Positions 1-6,792 of a stretch of 11,344 bases of DNA are shown piece after piece. Position 1 is the first letter of the stretch. Each line of letters opens with the position of its first letter. The translations under genes were made by a program, and so were the position numbers. The stretch is taken from NCBI GenBank assembly GCA_019746355.1, contig JAIESC010000291.1, positions 1 through 11,344 of the forward strand, given 5' to 3'. The notes beneath the pieces are model-generated. The model was given only the letters and a program-made list of their open reading frames with translations. It made no database searches and was not told the origin of the DNA. The stretch is from Xanthobacteraceae bacterium (GTDB taxonomy: Bacteria > Pseudomonadota > Alphaproteobacteria > Rhizobiales > Xanthobacteraceae).

Positions 1-203
1 TAGCCCATCGCGATCTTGGCGACGAGCCGCAGGTGGCTGGTGACGAGCTGGTGCGCGGCGTCACGGTCGCCGTGCTCCTTCCAGCGCTTGGCCAGCATAT
101 ATTCCTGCTGCGGTTCCAGCATCGGGAACCGGCGGATTTCTTCGAGATAACGGGTAAGTCCGCCCTCGGCGGAAATAAGTGGCAACGTAGCAGCACGGGC
201 CAT
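1..203 (-). CDS. rpoH: RNA polymerase sigma-32 factor RpoH, N-terminal part (runs off window)
   Basis: This is the alternative sigma factor that directs RNA polymerase to heat-shock promoters. Only the first 67 residues are present; the rest lies to the left of the window. The visible part reads MARAATLPLISAEGGL and then a sigma-70-family region 1.2/2.1 pattern (RYLEEIRRFPMLEPQQEY, residues 19-36, and LVTSHLRLVAKIAMG, residues 53-67), which is typical of alphaproteobacterial RpoH. The ATG is set by a strong ribosome site, AGGAGGG, about 7 bases upstream. The 206-base gap to rluD, which lies upstream on the same strand, is where its own promoter should sit. I see a TTGACC hexamer there but no convincing -10 partner, so I do not call a promoter. 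rluD-rpoH adjacency is common in alphaproteobacteria, from memory. Confidence 0.93.
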   Translation of the reverse strand, partial: MARAATLPLISAEGGLTRYLEEIRRFPMLEPQQEYMLAKRWKEHGDRDAAHQLVTSHLRLVAKIAMG

Positions 204-409
204 GACAGCGCCCTCCTAAAGTTCCTGCCCCCGGATGACCGGCGGGCGATGCGTGTCGCCGCTCCCCGAGCCGACGACACTGGTTTGCGGCCGCTTTTTC
301 CCCGACCGCACATCCAACATACCGGACCGACTGGGGCGGAAGAAAGAACACCTTGGGTCAAACCAACGTGACCTTCGTATAGGTCGCCCAGACCTTTGGT
401 CGCACCCTT

Positions 410-1495
410 TTAACCCTTTGTCCGGGCAGGCTTTTTAGGCCTCCCGGAAGGCGGGTCGGCGGCGGCCGCGGCCGGAGTAACCAAACTGTGACGTAAACGA
501 GCCAGATCAACCGGCAGTTCCGAGCGGAACTCCAGTTGCTGGCCTGTGGTCGGATGCTTGATGGACAGCAGATAGGCATGGAGGGCCTGTCTGCCAAGAC
601 CCTCCAGGGCGGCGCGGGCGTCGGGCGGCAGCCGGGCCGCCTTGGTGCGGAAGCCCGGGCCATAGACCGGGTCGCCCAGCAGCGGATGGCCGATATGGGC
701 CAGATGCACCCGGATCTGATGGGTGCGGCCGGTCTCCAGCCGGCACTCGATCAGGCTTCCGACCGGGCCTGAGCCTTTGTCTGATCCTTGGCCCGGATAG
801 CGCTCCAGCACGTAGCGCTCAAGGACTTGCCAATGGGTGATCGCATAGCGGCCGTCCTTGCGGATGGCGATCTTGTCGCGGCTCGTCGGATGCCGGCCGA
901 GCGGGGCGTCGACCGTACCCTTTGGCCGGGCTGGCGCGCCCCAGGCGAACGCCAGGTAGGCGCGCTGAAGCGGCCCGGTGCGGCCGTGGTCGGCGAACTG
1001 CGCCGCCAGCGCCTGGTGGGCGCGGTCGGTCTTGGCGACCACCATCAGGCCGGTGGTGTCCTTGTCGAGGCGGTGCACGATGCCCGGCCGCTTCACCCCG
1101 CCGATGCCGGAGAGGCTGTCCCCGCAATGGGCAATGAGCGCGTTGACCAGGGTGCCGGTGGCGTGACCCGCCGCCGGATGCACGACCAGCCCCGCGGGCT
1201 TGTCGATGACGATGATCTCCTCGTCCTCGAACACGATCTTGAGCGGGATGTCCTCGCCCGTGGGCTCGGCGGCCTCCGGCTCCGGCACGTTCACCGCGAT
1301 CACGTCGCCTTCGGCGACCTTGTGGCTCGGATCACGGACGGTGCGGCCGCCGATCGCGACTTCGCCCGCAAGAATCAGCGATTTCAGCCGCGTCCGGGAC
1401 AACTCCGAGCGCTCGGCCAACACCCGGTCGAGCCGGGTGCCCGCCTCCTTGCCAGAGACTACAATTTCCTGTTGTTGCTTGCCAGAAGATGACAT
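410..1495 (-). CDS. rluD: RluD-type 23S rRNA pseudouridine synthase
   Basis: This cytoplasmic RluA-family enzyme converts uridines of 23S rRNA (in E. coli the helix 69 positions 1911/1915/1917) to pseudouridine. It has 361 residues. An S4 RNA-binding domain spans about residues 18-75 (TRLDRVLAERSELSRTRLKS). The catalytic domain carries the family signature HRLDKDTTGL at 141-150, with D144 as the expected nucleophile, and the conserved RTHQIRVHLAHIGHPLLGDP stretch at 257-276. The C-terminal tail is rich in Ala, Pro and Lys (about 340-361) and probably disordered. Length is slightly above the usual 320-340 because of this tail and an insert near 231-246. The start has no clear ribosome site: the next gene begins only 10 bases away in the opposite direction. 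RluC/RluA-like specificity cannot be ruled out from sequence alone, but the S4 domain and context favour RluD. Confidence 0.93.
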   Translation of the reverse strand: MSSSGKQQQEIVVSGKEAGTRLDRVLAERSELSRTRLKSLILAGEVAIGGRTVRDPSHKVAEGDVIAVNVPEPEAAEPTGEDIPLKIVFEDEEIIVIDKPAGLVVHPAAGHATGTLVNALIAHCGDSLSGIGGVKRPGIVHRLDKDTTGLMVVAKTDRAHQALAAQFADHGRTGPLQRAYLAFAWGAPARPKGTVDAPLGRHPTSRDKIAIRKDGRYAITHWQVLERYVLERYPGQGSDKGSGPVGSLIECRLETGRTHQIRVHLAHIGHPLLGDPVYGPGFRTKAARLPPDARAALEGLGRQALHAYLLSIKHPTTGQQLEFRSELPVDLARLRHSLVTPAAAAADPPSGRPKKPARTKG

Positions 1496-1505
1496 TCGAG
1501 CCGAT

Positions 1506-1853
1506 ATGGTGATGCCCGATCATAACGCTGATGACGAGAAGCCGCTCAGCCCCGAGCAGCAAAAGATCGTCAACAAGGCGCGCTGGCTGATGCTGGTCTC
1601 GGGCTTCGCCACCTTCCTCGGCATCGCCGTGGTGGTTGGCGTGGTCGGCTACCGCATCTTCCGCAGCGACGGCAACGCCGCCCCGCGCGAGGTCACGGCG
1701 CTGCTGCCCAAGGGGGCGAAGGTGATCCAGACCGCGGTCTCCGAGGACCGGATCGTGGTGACGGTGGAGTTCGGCGGCACGGTCGAGATCCGGGCCTTTG
1801 ACATCAAGACCATGCAGCCGACCGGGCGGCTGCGCTTTGCGAGCGAGCCTTAA
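1506..1853 (+). CDS. Small one-pass membrane protein divergent from rluD (possibly DUF6476-like)
   Basis: This is a 115-residue protein of unknown function. It has a charged N-terminus (about residues 1-27), one hydrophobic segment (about 28-50, WLMLVSGFATFLGIAVVVGV) and a soluble C-terminal domain with beta-strand-like alternation (about 60-115, including VIQTAVSEDRIVVTVEF). A short C-terminal domain facing the periplasm is likely. The open frame extends far upstream but only as the antisense of rluD, so I take the ATG at 1506; a second in-frame ATG at 1512 is equally possible. Neither has a strong ribosome site. Position and layout match a conserved small membrane protein often found next to rluD in alphaproteobacteria, which I believe is called DUF6476, but I could not check this. 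Confidence 0.8.
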   Translation: MVMPDHNADDEKPLSPEQQKIVNKARWLMLVSGFATFLGIAVVVGVVGYRIFRSDGNAAPREVTALLPKGAKVIQTAVSEDRIVVTVEFGGTVEIRAFDIKTMQPTGRLRFASEP

Positions 1854-1871
1854 CGCTGCCGCAACAGCCCG

Positions 1872-1984
1872 GCCGTCATTCCGGGGCGCGGGCAAAGCCC
1901 GCGAGCCCGGAATCCAGTTCCGGAGAGAATTCCTCTTTGACTGGATTCCGGGCCCGCCGCTTCGCGGCGTCCCGGAATGACGGC
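1872..1984. repeat. Palindromic repeat element A (113 bases, 14-base terminal inverted repeat)
   Basis: The ends are a perfect 14-base inverted repeat, GCCGTCATTCCGGG (1872-1885) and CCCGGAATGACGGC (1971-1984). Inside lies a second perfect 13-base pair, CCCGGAATCCAGT (1906-1918) and ACTGGATTCCGGG (1940-1952). There are two small hairpins, CGCGGGC-AAA-GCCCGCG (1888-1904) and CGCCGC-TTC-GCGGCG (1955-1969). The whole can fold as a branched, cruciform-like structure. It has no coding capacity. It looks like one of the dispersed MITE-like palindromes frequent in Bradyrhizobium and Rhodopseudomonas. Its position just after the 1506-1853 gene means it could also end transcription. Confidence 0.85.
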
Positions 1985-2069
1985 GGAGACGTTGTCGCAG
2001 CCGCAAACCGCCTGTTGCGGCGCTTGCCTCACCGCGGGATCGGGTCTATCTGAACGGCCTTGCCGGCTG

Positions 2070-2145
2070 GCTCCCTTCGTCTAGCGGTCTAGGACGCGGC
2101 CCTCTCAAGGCTGAAACACGGGTTCGATTCCCGTAGGGAGCGCCA
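2070..2145 (+). tRNA. tRNA-Glu, anticodon CTC
   Basis: A full cloverleaf can be drawn by alignment with E. coli tRNA-Glu. The acceptor stem pairs GCTCCCT (2070-2076) with AGGGAGC (2135-2141); G2142 is the discriminator base, and CCA is encoded at 2143-2145. The anticodon loop is CTCTCAA with anticodon CTC, reading GAG. The T arm contains GGTTCGATTCC. It is 76 bases long including CCA, the usual size. There is no strong terminator directly downstream; a weak AT hairpin lies at 2164-2180 (GATTTT / AAAATC). Confidence 0.96.
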
Positions 2146-2321
2146 TCCTTGAAAACCCCCACTGATTTTCCAGAAAAATCGCCGCCAAGCGGCCCACGCA
2201 CATTTGAGGTGCGGCACCACGCGGTGCACGTGTGCCGGCTCTGGTCGGTGAAGCCTGCATGGCCCCAAGCAAATGGCACCAATCAGGCCTCAGGTTCTGT
2301 CCCGGACAGCGAATGTGATTT

Positions 2322-2495
2322 CTAGCCATCACAGACCCAAGCCTCCCTGGCGAACCATTCATGGGCGGTTCGACAAACCGGACAATAGGTGCGGCTGAAG
2401 AACACTGGGGTCGAGTCCCACCTCGGTCGGTCCGCCTTCATGCCGGTCGAAATCACACGTCCGGTGTTGGGGCATTTGATCATGACAATACCCAC
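2322..2495 (-). CDS. Small cysteine-rich (zinc-ribbon-like) protein, 57 residues
   Basis: This short gene falls below common ORF length limits. Translation gives a 57-residue protein with CPNTG at residues 8-12, a CPVC knuckle at 38-41 and a last Cys at 55. The motif FFSRTYCPVCRTAHEWFARE (33-52) resembles small uncharacterised proteins I recall from Bradyrhizobium. Four cysteines plus H45 could bind zinc; function is unknown. The start is decided by the ribosome site AAGGAG (2503-2508 on the minus strand), which lies 7 bases before GTG at 2495. The ATG at 2483 (53 residues) is 19 bases from it, too far. It lies 44 bases downstream of the phasin gene on the same strand, so the two may be co-transcribed. 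Confidence 0.72.
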   Translation of the reverse strand: MGIVMIKCPNTGRVISTGMKADRPRWDSTPVFFSRTYCPVCRTAHEWFAREAWVCDG

Positions 2496-2539
2496 CGCCG
2501 ATCTCCTTGAGCGTTATTGTTTTTGGTGATTGGTAGCAG

Positions 2540-2947
2540 CTAAGCGCGCTTGGAACGCGCAAGCGTGTGCGACATGCCGGCCGCGATCGGCTTTGCGGCA
2601 TTGGTCGCAACTTTCCAATACAGCGCCCACAACTCGCCGGTCCGGTTCGACATTGCATTGAGATGCCGCGGCGCGCGGGTGGTCCAGACGTCCATCACCT
2701 CGGGCACCGACTTCGCGGCAATGAGTTCACGGCAGCAATCGTAGACGGCATCGGCATCCTGATGCCCTGCTTCCGCGATCTTCTGGCCGTACTCGTTGAG
2801 GCCGCTGAGGCCGGTCGAATACGCCTCCTGGACGGCCGAGCTCAGCGCTTCCAAAGTCTCTTTTCCTTGGAGGACTTGCTTCTCGGCAAAAGCCCGGAAC
2901 GCAGGCGGCAACGCAAACGAAGGGACTTCAAAGCGCGAGAATTCCAT
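2540..2947 (-). CDS. Phasin family protein
   Basis: Phasins coat polyhydroxyalkanoate granules and influence their number and size. This 135-residue protein starts MEFSRFEVPSFALPPAFRAF and continues with a long amphipathic helical region (about 20-125). It contains the phasin_2-like pattern of regular small and hydrophobic residues (ETLEALSSAVQEAYSTGL), a LIAAKSVPEVMDVW segment that matches the usual AKSLDEAIELQ region of the family, and a late NAAKPI. I chose the ATG at 2947, because the open frame extends 13 codons further only to a TTG with no ribosome site. Even so, the ATG lacks a strong Shine-Dalgarno. The gene precedes the 57-residue Cys-rich gene on the same strand. Its upstream DNA (2948-3050) separates it from a broken transporter gene, so the promoter should lie in that stretch. 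Confidence 0.82.
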   Translation of the reverse strand: MEFSRFEVPSFALPPAFRAFAEKQVLQGKETLEALSSAVQEAYSTGLSGLNEYGQKIAEAGHQDADAVYDCCRELIAAKSVPEVMDVWTTRAPRHLNAMSNRTGELWALYWKVATNAAKPIAAGMSHTLARSKRA

Positions 2948-3050
2948 GGAATTCGCGAGAGCGTCGATTTTCAGGCAGAGCAGCAACCTGGCTACGCTCG
3001 TGTTGCAAAGCGTTCAGACGATCGTCGTCCAGATCCAGCAAACCGCCGCA

Positions 3051-3402
3051 TGAACCGCGGAAGAGCACATGGACCCAGTCGATGCCGGTCCGCATCCGGA
3101 ACAACTCGGCGGAGAGATGGGTGAGATTGGCGGTCCCGGCCGAGGCCACGTTGACCTTGCCGGGGTTCGCCTTCGCATAGGCGATCAGCTCGGGAACCGT
3201 CTTCGCCGGGAACGCCGCAGGCACCATCATCACGAAGGAATCGGAATTGGCGCCGGCGATCGGCACGATGTCGCTCATGACATTGACCGGACTCTTGTCA
3301 TAGAGCGTGACGTTGATGGCATGCGGCGTGGCCACCTGCAAAAGCGTGTAGCCGTCGGCGGGCGCACGCGCCACGGCCTGCAGGGCGATATTGGAGGCGT
3401 CC
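3051..3402 (-). pseudogene. Remnant of a Bug/TctC-type tripartite tricarboxylate transporter solute-binding protein gene
   Basis: Read on the minus strand, residues aligned to the Bug family run without a stop from NIALQAVARAPADGYTLLQV through HAINVTLYDK, PAKTVPELIAYAKANPGKVN and VASAGTANLTHLSAELFRM to DWVHVLFRGS. These are the classic central motifs of periplasmic Bug proteins, which bind small organic acids for TctAB-type uptake. Family members have about 320 residues; here only about 117 remain. The signal peptide and the first 70-80 residues are missing, as is everything after the VPYRGS-like motif (here VLFRGS). After 3051 the frame continues with unrelated residues until it runs into the phasin gene. 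The missing 5' end is replaced exactly by the Lrp-like remnant on the other strand, so this is a deletion or recombination scar and not an assembly-length ORF error. No tctA or tctB is present. Confidence 0.8.
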
Positions 3403-3801
3403 GGCGTCATTCAGGGCTATCACGCGGCGCTTGCGAACGAGGCCGTCGGCCTCGACGTGCTGGTGTTCGTTCAGGTCAGCCTGGCGACGCAAGCACCCGA
3501 CAGCGGACAGGCCTTTGCCCGGCTGATCCGCGGCCTGGATGAGGTTCAGGAGGCCTATGCGCTGACCGGTGAAGCGGACTTTCTGGTCAAGCTTGCGGTG
3601 CCGGACCTGAAGACGCTCTCGCGCATCATCAACGACGTCCTGCTGCCGCATCGCAGTGTCGGACGCGTACGCTCCTCGGTCGTGCTCGACCGCGTGAAGC
3701 AGACGGCGCGGTTGCCGCTGCGCCATTTGTCCGAGGTGCAAGACGCTCAGGGCGCGCGGCGGCGAACACCGTCAAAGCGCAAACTGAACCTTGGTCGATA
3801 G
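3391..3801 (+). pseudogene. Lrp/AsnC family regulator remnant lacking its DNA-binding domain
   Basis: The frame encodes the C-terminal ligand-sensing half (RAM domain) of an Lrp/AsnC transcription regulator: the linker LEASGVIQGYHAAL, then EAVGLDVLVFVQVSL, an acidic-helix stretch, EAYALTGEADFLVKLAVPDL and VRSSVVLDRVKQTARLPL. A normal protein has about 50 more N-terminal residues forming the winged helix-turn-helix; these are absent. The homology begins precisely where that of the Bug remnant on the other strand begins (the overlap is 3391-3402). The C-terminus looks intact plus a short basic tail. The only in-frame start near the beginning is TTG at 3391, with no ribosome site. I think it is a broken gene. 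A stand-alone RAM-domain protein is the alternative. Confidence 0.72.
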
Positions 3802-3877
3802 GCTTCGACAGGACGTCGCGGGCCTTCCTGCAGCGCACCTTTTTGGGTCCGCGAGATCCATCAACCACTGAACGCTC

Positions 3878-3899
3878 GAGCCGTACAGGTCAACGGCTC
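3878..3899 (-). terminator. Small hairpin over the kinase stop codon
   Basis: GAGCCGT (3878-3884) and ACGGCTC (3893-3899) form a perfect 7-base inverted repeat with an 8-base loop that includes the stop codon of the kinase gene. No T-run follows on the minus strand, so it is at best a weak or factor-dependent terminator. Confidence 0.25.
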
Positions 3900-5791
3900 T
3901 TCGAACCCGGCAGGGCAATCGTCAGAAGCGCCCCGTGCGGTTGAACGGAAACCGCCGTCAGTCGTCCGCCGTGCTGTTCGACAATTGACTTGCAGATAGA
4001 CAATCCCATTCCCATACCCTGGGCCTTGGTTGTAACGAACGGATTAAAGATGTTTGCCGCCACTTTCGTGTCGAAGCCGGGCCCTGTATCGGCAACAGCG
4101 AGAAGCACGTTGCCGTCTTGATCGGTGCGCGCGTCGATATTGAGGATTCTCGGAGAATGGGACGCCGTAGCCATGGCTTCGACGGCGTTGTTGATCAGGT
4201 TCAAGACAACCTGCTGCAACTGCACCGGATCGGCCATCACCAGCGGCGGTGGATCGTCAGCCAGTTTCGTGTTCAGCACGACGCTGTTTGAGGAAATGCT
4301 CCGACGGACCAGCGCCAGAACCTGCCGAACGAGCTCGCTGAGGTTAACCTCAGTGCGCACCGCCGTTGTCTGGTGACCGAACATCGCCCGGACGCTTTGG
4401 ATGACATCGTCGGCACGATAGCTCTGTTTGACGACGGCTTGCAGCGCGGCCCGGGCCTCCTCGAGATCGGGCACCTTGTGGCTCAGCCAGTTGAGGCCGG
4501 CGCTTCCCGAGCTTGCAATGGCGGTCAGCGGCTGCCGGAGCTCGTGAGCGATTGAGGCCGAAAGCTGGCCCGCGGTCGCGATGCGGTTCATGCGCGCCAA
4601 TTCATGCATTTGCTGAATTGACTGCGTCTCTGCGACACGCCTGCGCCAGTGTTCGTAGAGAAGCCACAGGATCATCATGCCCTGCACGACCAGCGCCGCG
4701 ACGACTGCGAGAATATGGAAGCGATACTGGTCCCAGAGAGTCGGTTGACGAAAGTAAACCTCACTGCCCATTGGCAGACGGCTCTCGCCGATGCTCCAGC
4801 GCTGCAGTTTCCGCCAGTCGAATTTCGGCGCGGCAAGCCCGATGGAGGGCAGTTTGATATCGCTCGGCCTCTCGCCGCCGAGAATGCGGACCGCGACAGC
4901 GGCAGTGGCGCGGCTTGCGTCCAGCACCGAATGCATCGGGCCGCCCACGATCTCCCGGCCGAAATAGGCGCCCTGAAAGGAAAAAATCGGAGCGTTGGCG
5001 ACGGCATAAAGCCTTGCCAGGGCAGTGTCGCCCTCATGAGTGACGCCGGCGGCATCTACGTTCATCAGTTGCCAGAAAATCGCGGAGTGTGCGGGCAATG
5101 CCGCAGCATTTTTGAGGATGTCTTCGAAGGAGAGTTTGTTGTACCAGATGAATGCAGCCCGGCTTTCGAAGGGGCTTGTTTCTTTGCGGAGTTCTTCCGC
5201 CCAGTATTTTTCGATCGGCGAACTGCCGGTCACGATTGCGATGGTTTGAGTATCCGGTAGCACCTGGAGGACATTCTCGAAAAATGCCGCGAAATCATTC
5301 CGGATGGCCACCACGGTATCGTTGTCGCCAAGTTCGATGTATTGAACCCGGCGCTGCTCCACGGCGCTCAGTATCATCGGCACCGTCGGAAACAGTTGCT
5401 GCCTGCGCCGCTGCACGAACGAAGCAGCCGGAGCGCCGAGGCTCACAATCAGATCGAATGGTTGTCGCTGATGCAGGGCACGAAGGTATTCCATAAAAGC
5501 ATGATCGGTGCCGTCGTCAGTGAAACGCGAGGTTACGAGCGAGTGATCGGTAATATCGAGCGGCCAGCGTGACTGCCGTTCCAATTCCGTGCGGATGGTT
5601 CTGGCGTATTCATTCCATGGCCTGAAATCGCGGCCGAAGGAATGCAACAACATCACCCGCTTGGCCTCGTTGGCGCAAATAGGCGTGCAGGCAAGGCAGA
5701 CAGCAAGGAAACAAATGATTGCAGCGAACCGGCAAAAAGCGGTCGACTGAATTGAAGCTGCGCGAATTTTGATGAACCTGCAATGGTGCAT
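3890..5791 (-). CDS. Sensor histidine kinase with periplasmic ABC-substrate-binding-like sensor domain
   Basis: This is an inner-membrane two-component kinase, 633 residues from the chosen start. It begins with a signal or membrane segment (about 20-39, ending CTPICANEAKR), then a periplasmic domain (about 45-330) with the look of the ABC_sub_bind family (VMLLHSFGRDFRPWNEYART; FDLIVSLGAPAASF; PTVPMILSAV). A second membrane helix spans about 358-380. The HisKA motif is SIAHELRQPLTAI with phospho-acceptor H416. The ATPase domain has N box LNLINNAVEAM (530-540), G1 DTGPGFD (568-574), F box FNPF (582-585) and G2 GMGMGLSICK (592-601). There is no PAS or receiver domain and no response regulator beside it. 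Starts at ATG 5818 or TTG 5839 are possible; none has a strong ribosome site. GC is visibly lower than in minCDE. The ligand is unknown. Confidence 0.88.
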   Translation of the reverse strand: MHHCRFIKIRAASIQSTAFCRFAAIICFLAVCLACTPICANEAKRVMLLHSFGRDFRPWNEYARTIRTELERQSRWPLDITDHSLVTSRFTDDGTDHAFMEYLRALHQRQPFDLIVSLGAPAASFVQRRRQQLFPTVPMILSAVEQRRVQYIELGDNDTVVAIRNDFAAFFENVLQVLPDTQTIAIVTGSSPIEKYWAEELRKETSPFESRAAFIWYNKLSFEDILKNAAALPAHSAIFWQLMNVDAAGVTHEGDTALARLYAVANAPIFSFQGAYFGREIVGGPMHSVLDASRATAAVAVRILGGERPSDIKLPSIGLAAPKFDWRKLQRWSIGESRLPMGSEVYFRQPTLWDQYRFHILAVVAALVVQGMMILWLLYEHWRRRVAETQSIQQMHELARMNRIATAGQLSASIAHELRQPLTAIASSGSAGLNWLSHKVPDLEEARAALQAVVKQSYRADDVIQSVRAMFGHQTTAVRTEVNLSELVRQVLALVRRSISSNSVVLNTKLADDPPPLVMADPVQLQQVVLNLINNAVEAMATASHSPRILNIDARTDQDGNVLLAVADTGPGFDTKVAANIFNPFVTTKAQGMGMGLSICKSIVEQHGGRLTAVSVQPHGALLTIALPGSKSR

Positions 5792-6021
5792 TGTTGCCCC
5801 AACGCATGCCTGACCCATTGCAGCACGCTTTCGGGACAAATGAAATGCCGCTGCGTGGCGTGTAGACGGGTTTTCGGTCGGTCCGCTGGCTGGACAGCGG
5901 TCCGTTTCGATCGCGGTCAGCGCTCGCGCGGGGCCGCGGCAGTTTCGGGCAAGAACTCACCAGCGGCAAGCAAGTTTTGATCCCACATCTCGCGCACCAC
6001 GAGCGAGAAGGGGACATCATC

Positions 6022-6792
6022 GTGCTGAACCGCCGTGCTTTTTCCGCCACATTACTGGCCGGCGCGGCTGCCTCGCTGATTCCCACCCATGTCATCGCCG
6101 CAACCGCCGGCCGCACGGCGGCGCGCAACGTCGTGCTCGTGCACGGGCTGTTCGCCGACGGATCGTGCTGGTCCGAGGTGATCCCGCGCTTGCAGGCGGC
6201 CGGGCTCAATGTCACGTCGGTGCAAAACCCGCTGACGACGCTTCCGGAAGCGGTCGCGCCTGCTGCGCGGGTGTTGTGGCGGCAGGATGGCCCAACGGTT
6301 CTGGTCGGGCATTCCATTGCGGGGACGATCGTGACCGAGGCCGGCGTGCATCCGAACGTCTCGGCGCTGGTTTATGTGGCGGCGCGCGCGCCGGATGCGG
6401 GCGAAGACTACACCGCGCTGGCCAAAACGTTTCCGACGCCGCCGGCCACCGCCGGCATCGTGTTCGACGGCGATGAAGGGCGTCTCGGCGAGGAAGCGTT
6501 CCTGCGCGATTTTGCCGGCGACCTGCCGGAAGCTAGGGCAAAGGCGCTCTATGCCGTCCAGCAGCCGTTCCGGAAAGCTCTGCTCAGCGGCAAGACCACG
6601 CGCGCGGCCTGGCGCTTGAGCTACTACGCCGTCTCGACGGAAGACTGCACCATCGATCCCGACCTCGAGCGCTTCATGGCGAAGCGGATGGGCGCGAGGA
6701 CGACTGATGTGAAGGCGAGCCATCTCTCGCTGATCTCGCAGTCCGCGGCAATCACCCGGCTGATCCTCGAAGCCGCCGGACAGAACGTGTGA
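6022..6792 (+). CDS. Tat-exported alpha/beta hydrolase
   Basis: This is a 256-residue esterase-like hydrolase of the alpha/beta fold. The N-terminus LNRRAFSATLLAGAAASLI is a twin-arginine signal (RR at 4-5, hydrophobic core 9-20), with cleavage likely near A27-A29, so the enzyme should act in the periplasm. The fold is shown by VVLVHGLFADGSCW (37-50, the oxyanion HG) and the nucleophile elbow GHSIAG (96-101, S98). The catalytic His is probably H234 (KASHLSLISQ), and the acid probably E207 or D208 (STEDCTID). I chose the GTG at 6022 because GAAGGGG lies just before it and the Tat signal starts there. An upstream ATG at 5977 would add 15 residues without a better ribosome site. The substrate is unknown; the family includes many serine esterases and some lactonase- or dehalogenase-like members. 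The gene diverges from the kinase gene across about 230 bases. Confidence 0.86.
   Translation: MLNRRAFSATLLAGAAASLIPTHVIAATAGRTAARNVVLVHGLFADGSCWSEVIPRLQAAGLNVTSVQNPLTTLPEAVAPAARVLWRQDGPTVLVGHSIAGTIVTEAGVHPNVSALVYVAARAPDAGEDYTALAKTFPTPPATAGIVFDGDEGRLGEEAFLRDFAGDLPEARAKALYAVQQPFRKALLSGKTTRAAWRLSYYAVSTEDCTIDPDLERFMAKRMGARTTDVKASHLSLISQSAAITRLILEAAGQNV

Noticed and set aside
788..1492. 234-codon plus-strand open frame inside rluD
   Set aside because: It is the antisense shadow of a clearly recognised gene in high-GC DNA, with no motif of its own.
2046..2362. Minus-strand open frames over the tRNA (with PYGNRTRVSALRG or LPTGIEPVFQP endings)
   Set aside because: These residues come from reading a tRNA-Glu gene antisense, a well-known source of false small proteins.
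2402..2425. tRNA T-arm-like sequence (GGGGTCGAGTCCCAC) as a possible attachment-site copy
   Set aside because: It lies inside the Cys-rich small gene, shares only the generic T-loop pattern with tRNA-Glu, and does not repeat the tRNA 3' end.
2946..3053. 35-codon plus-strand frame ending IQQTAA in the phasin upstream region
   Set aside because: There is no ribosome site or recognisable motif, and it covers the region that should hold the phasin promoter.
5610..6317. 235-codon minus-strand frame across the kinase-hydrolase divergent region
   Set aside because: It overlaps both real genes out of frame, and the translation has no family resemblance.
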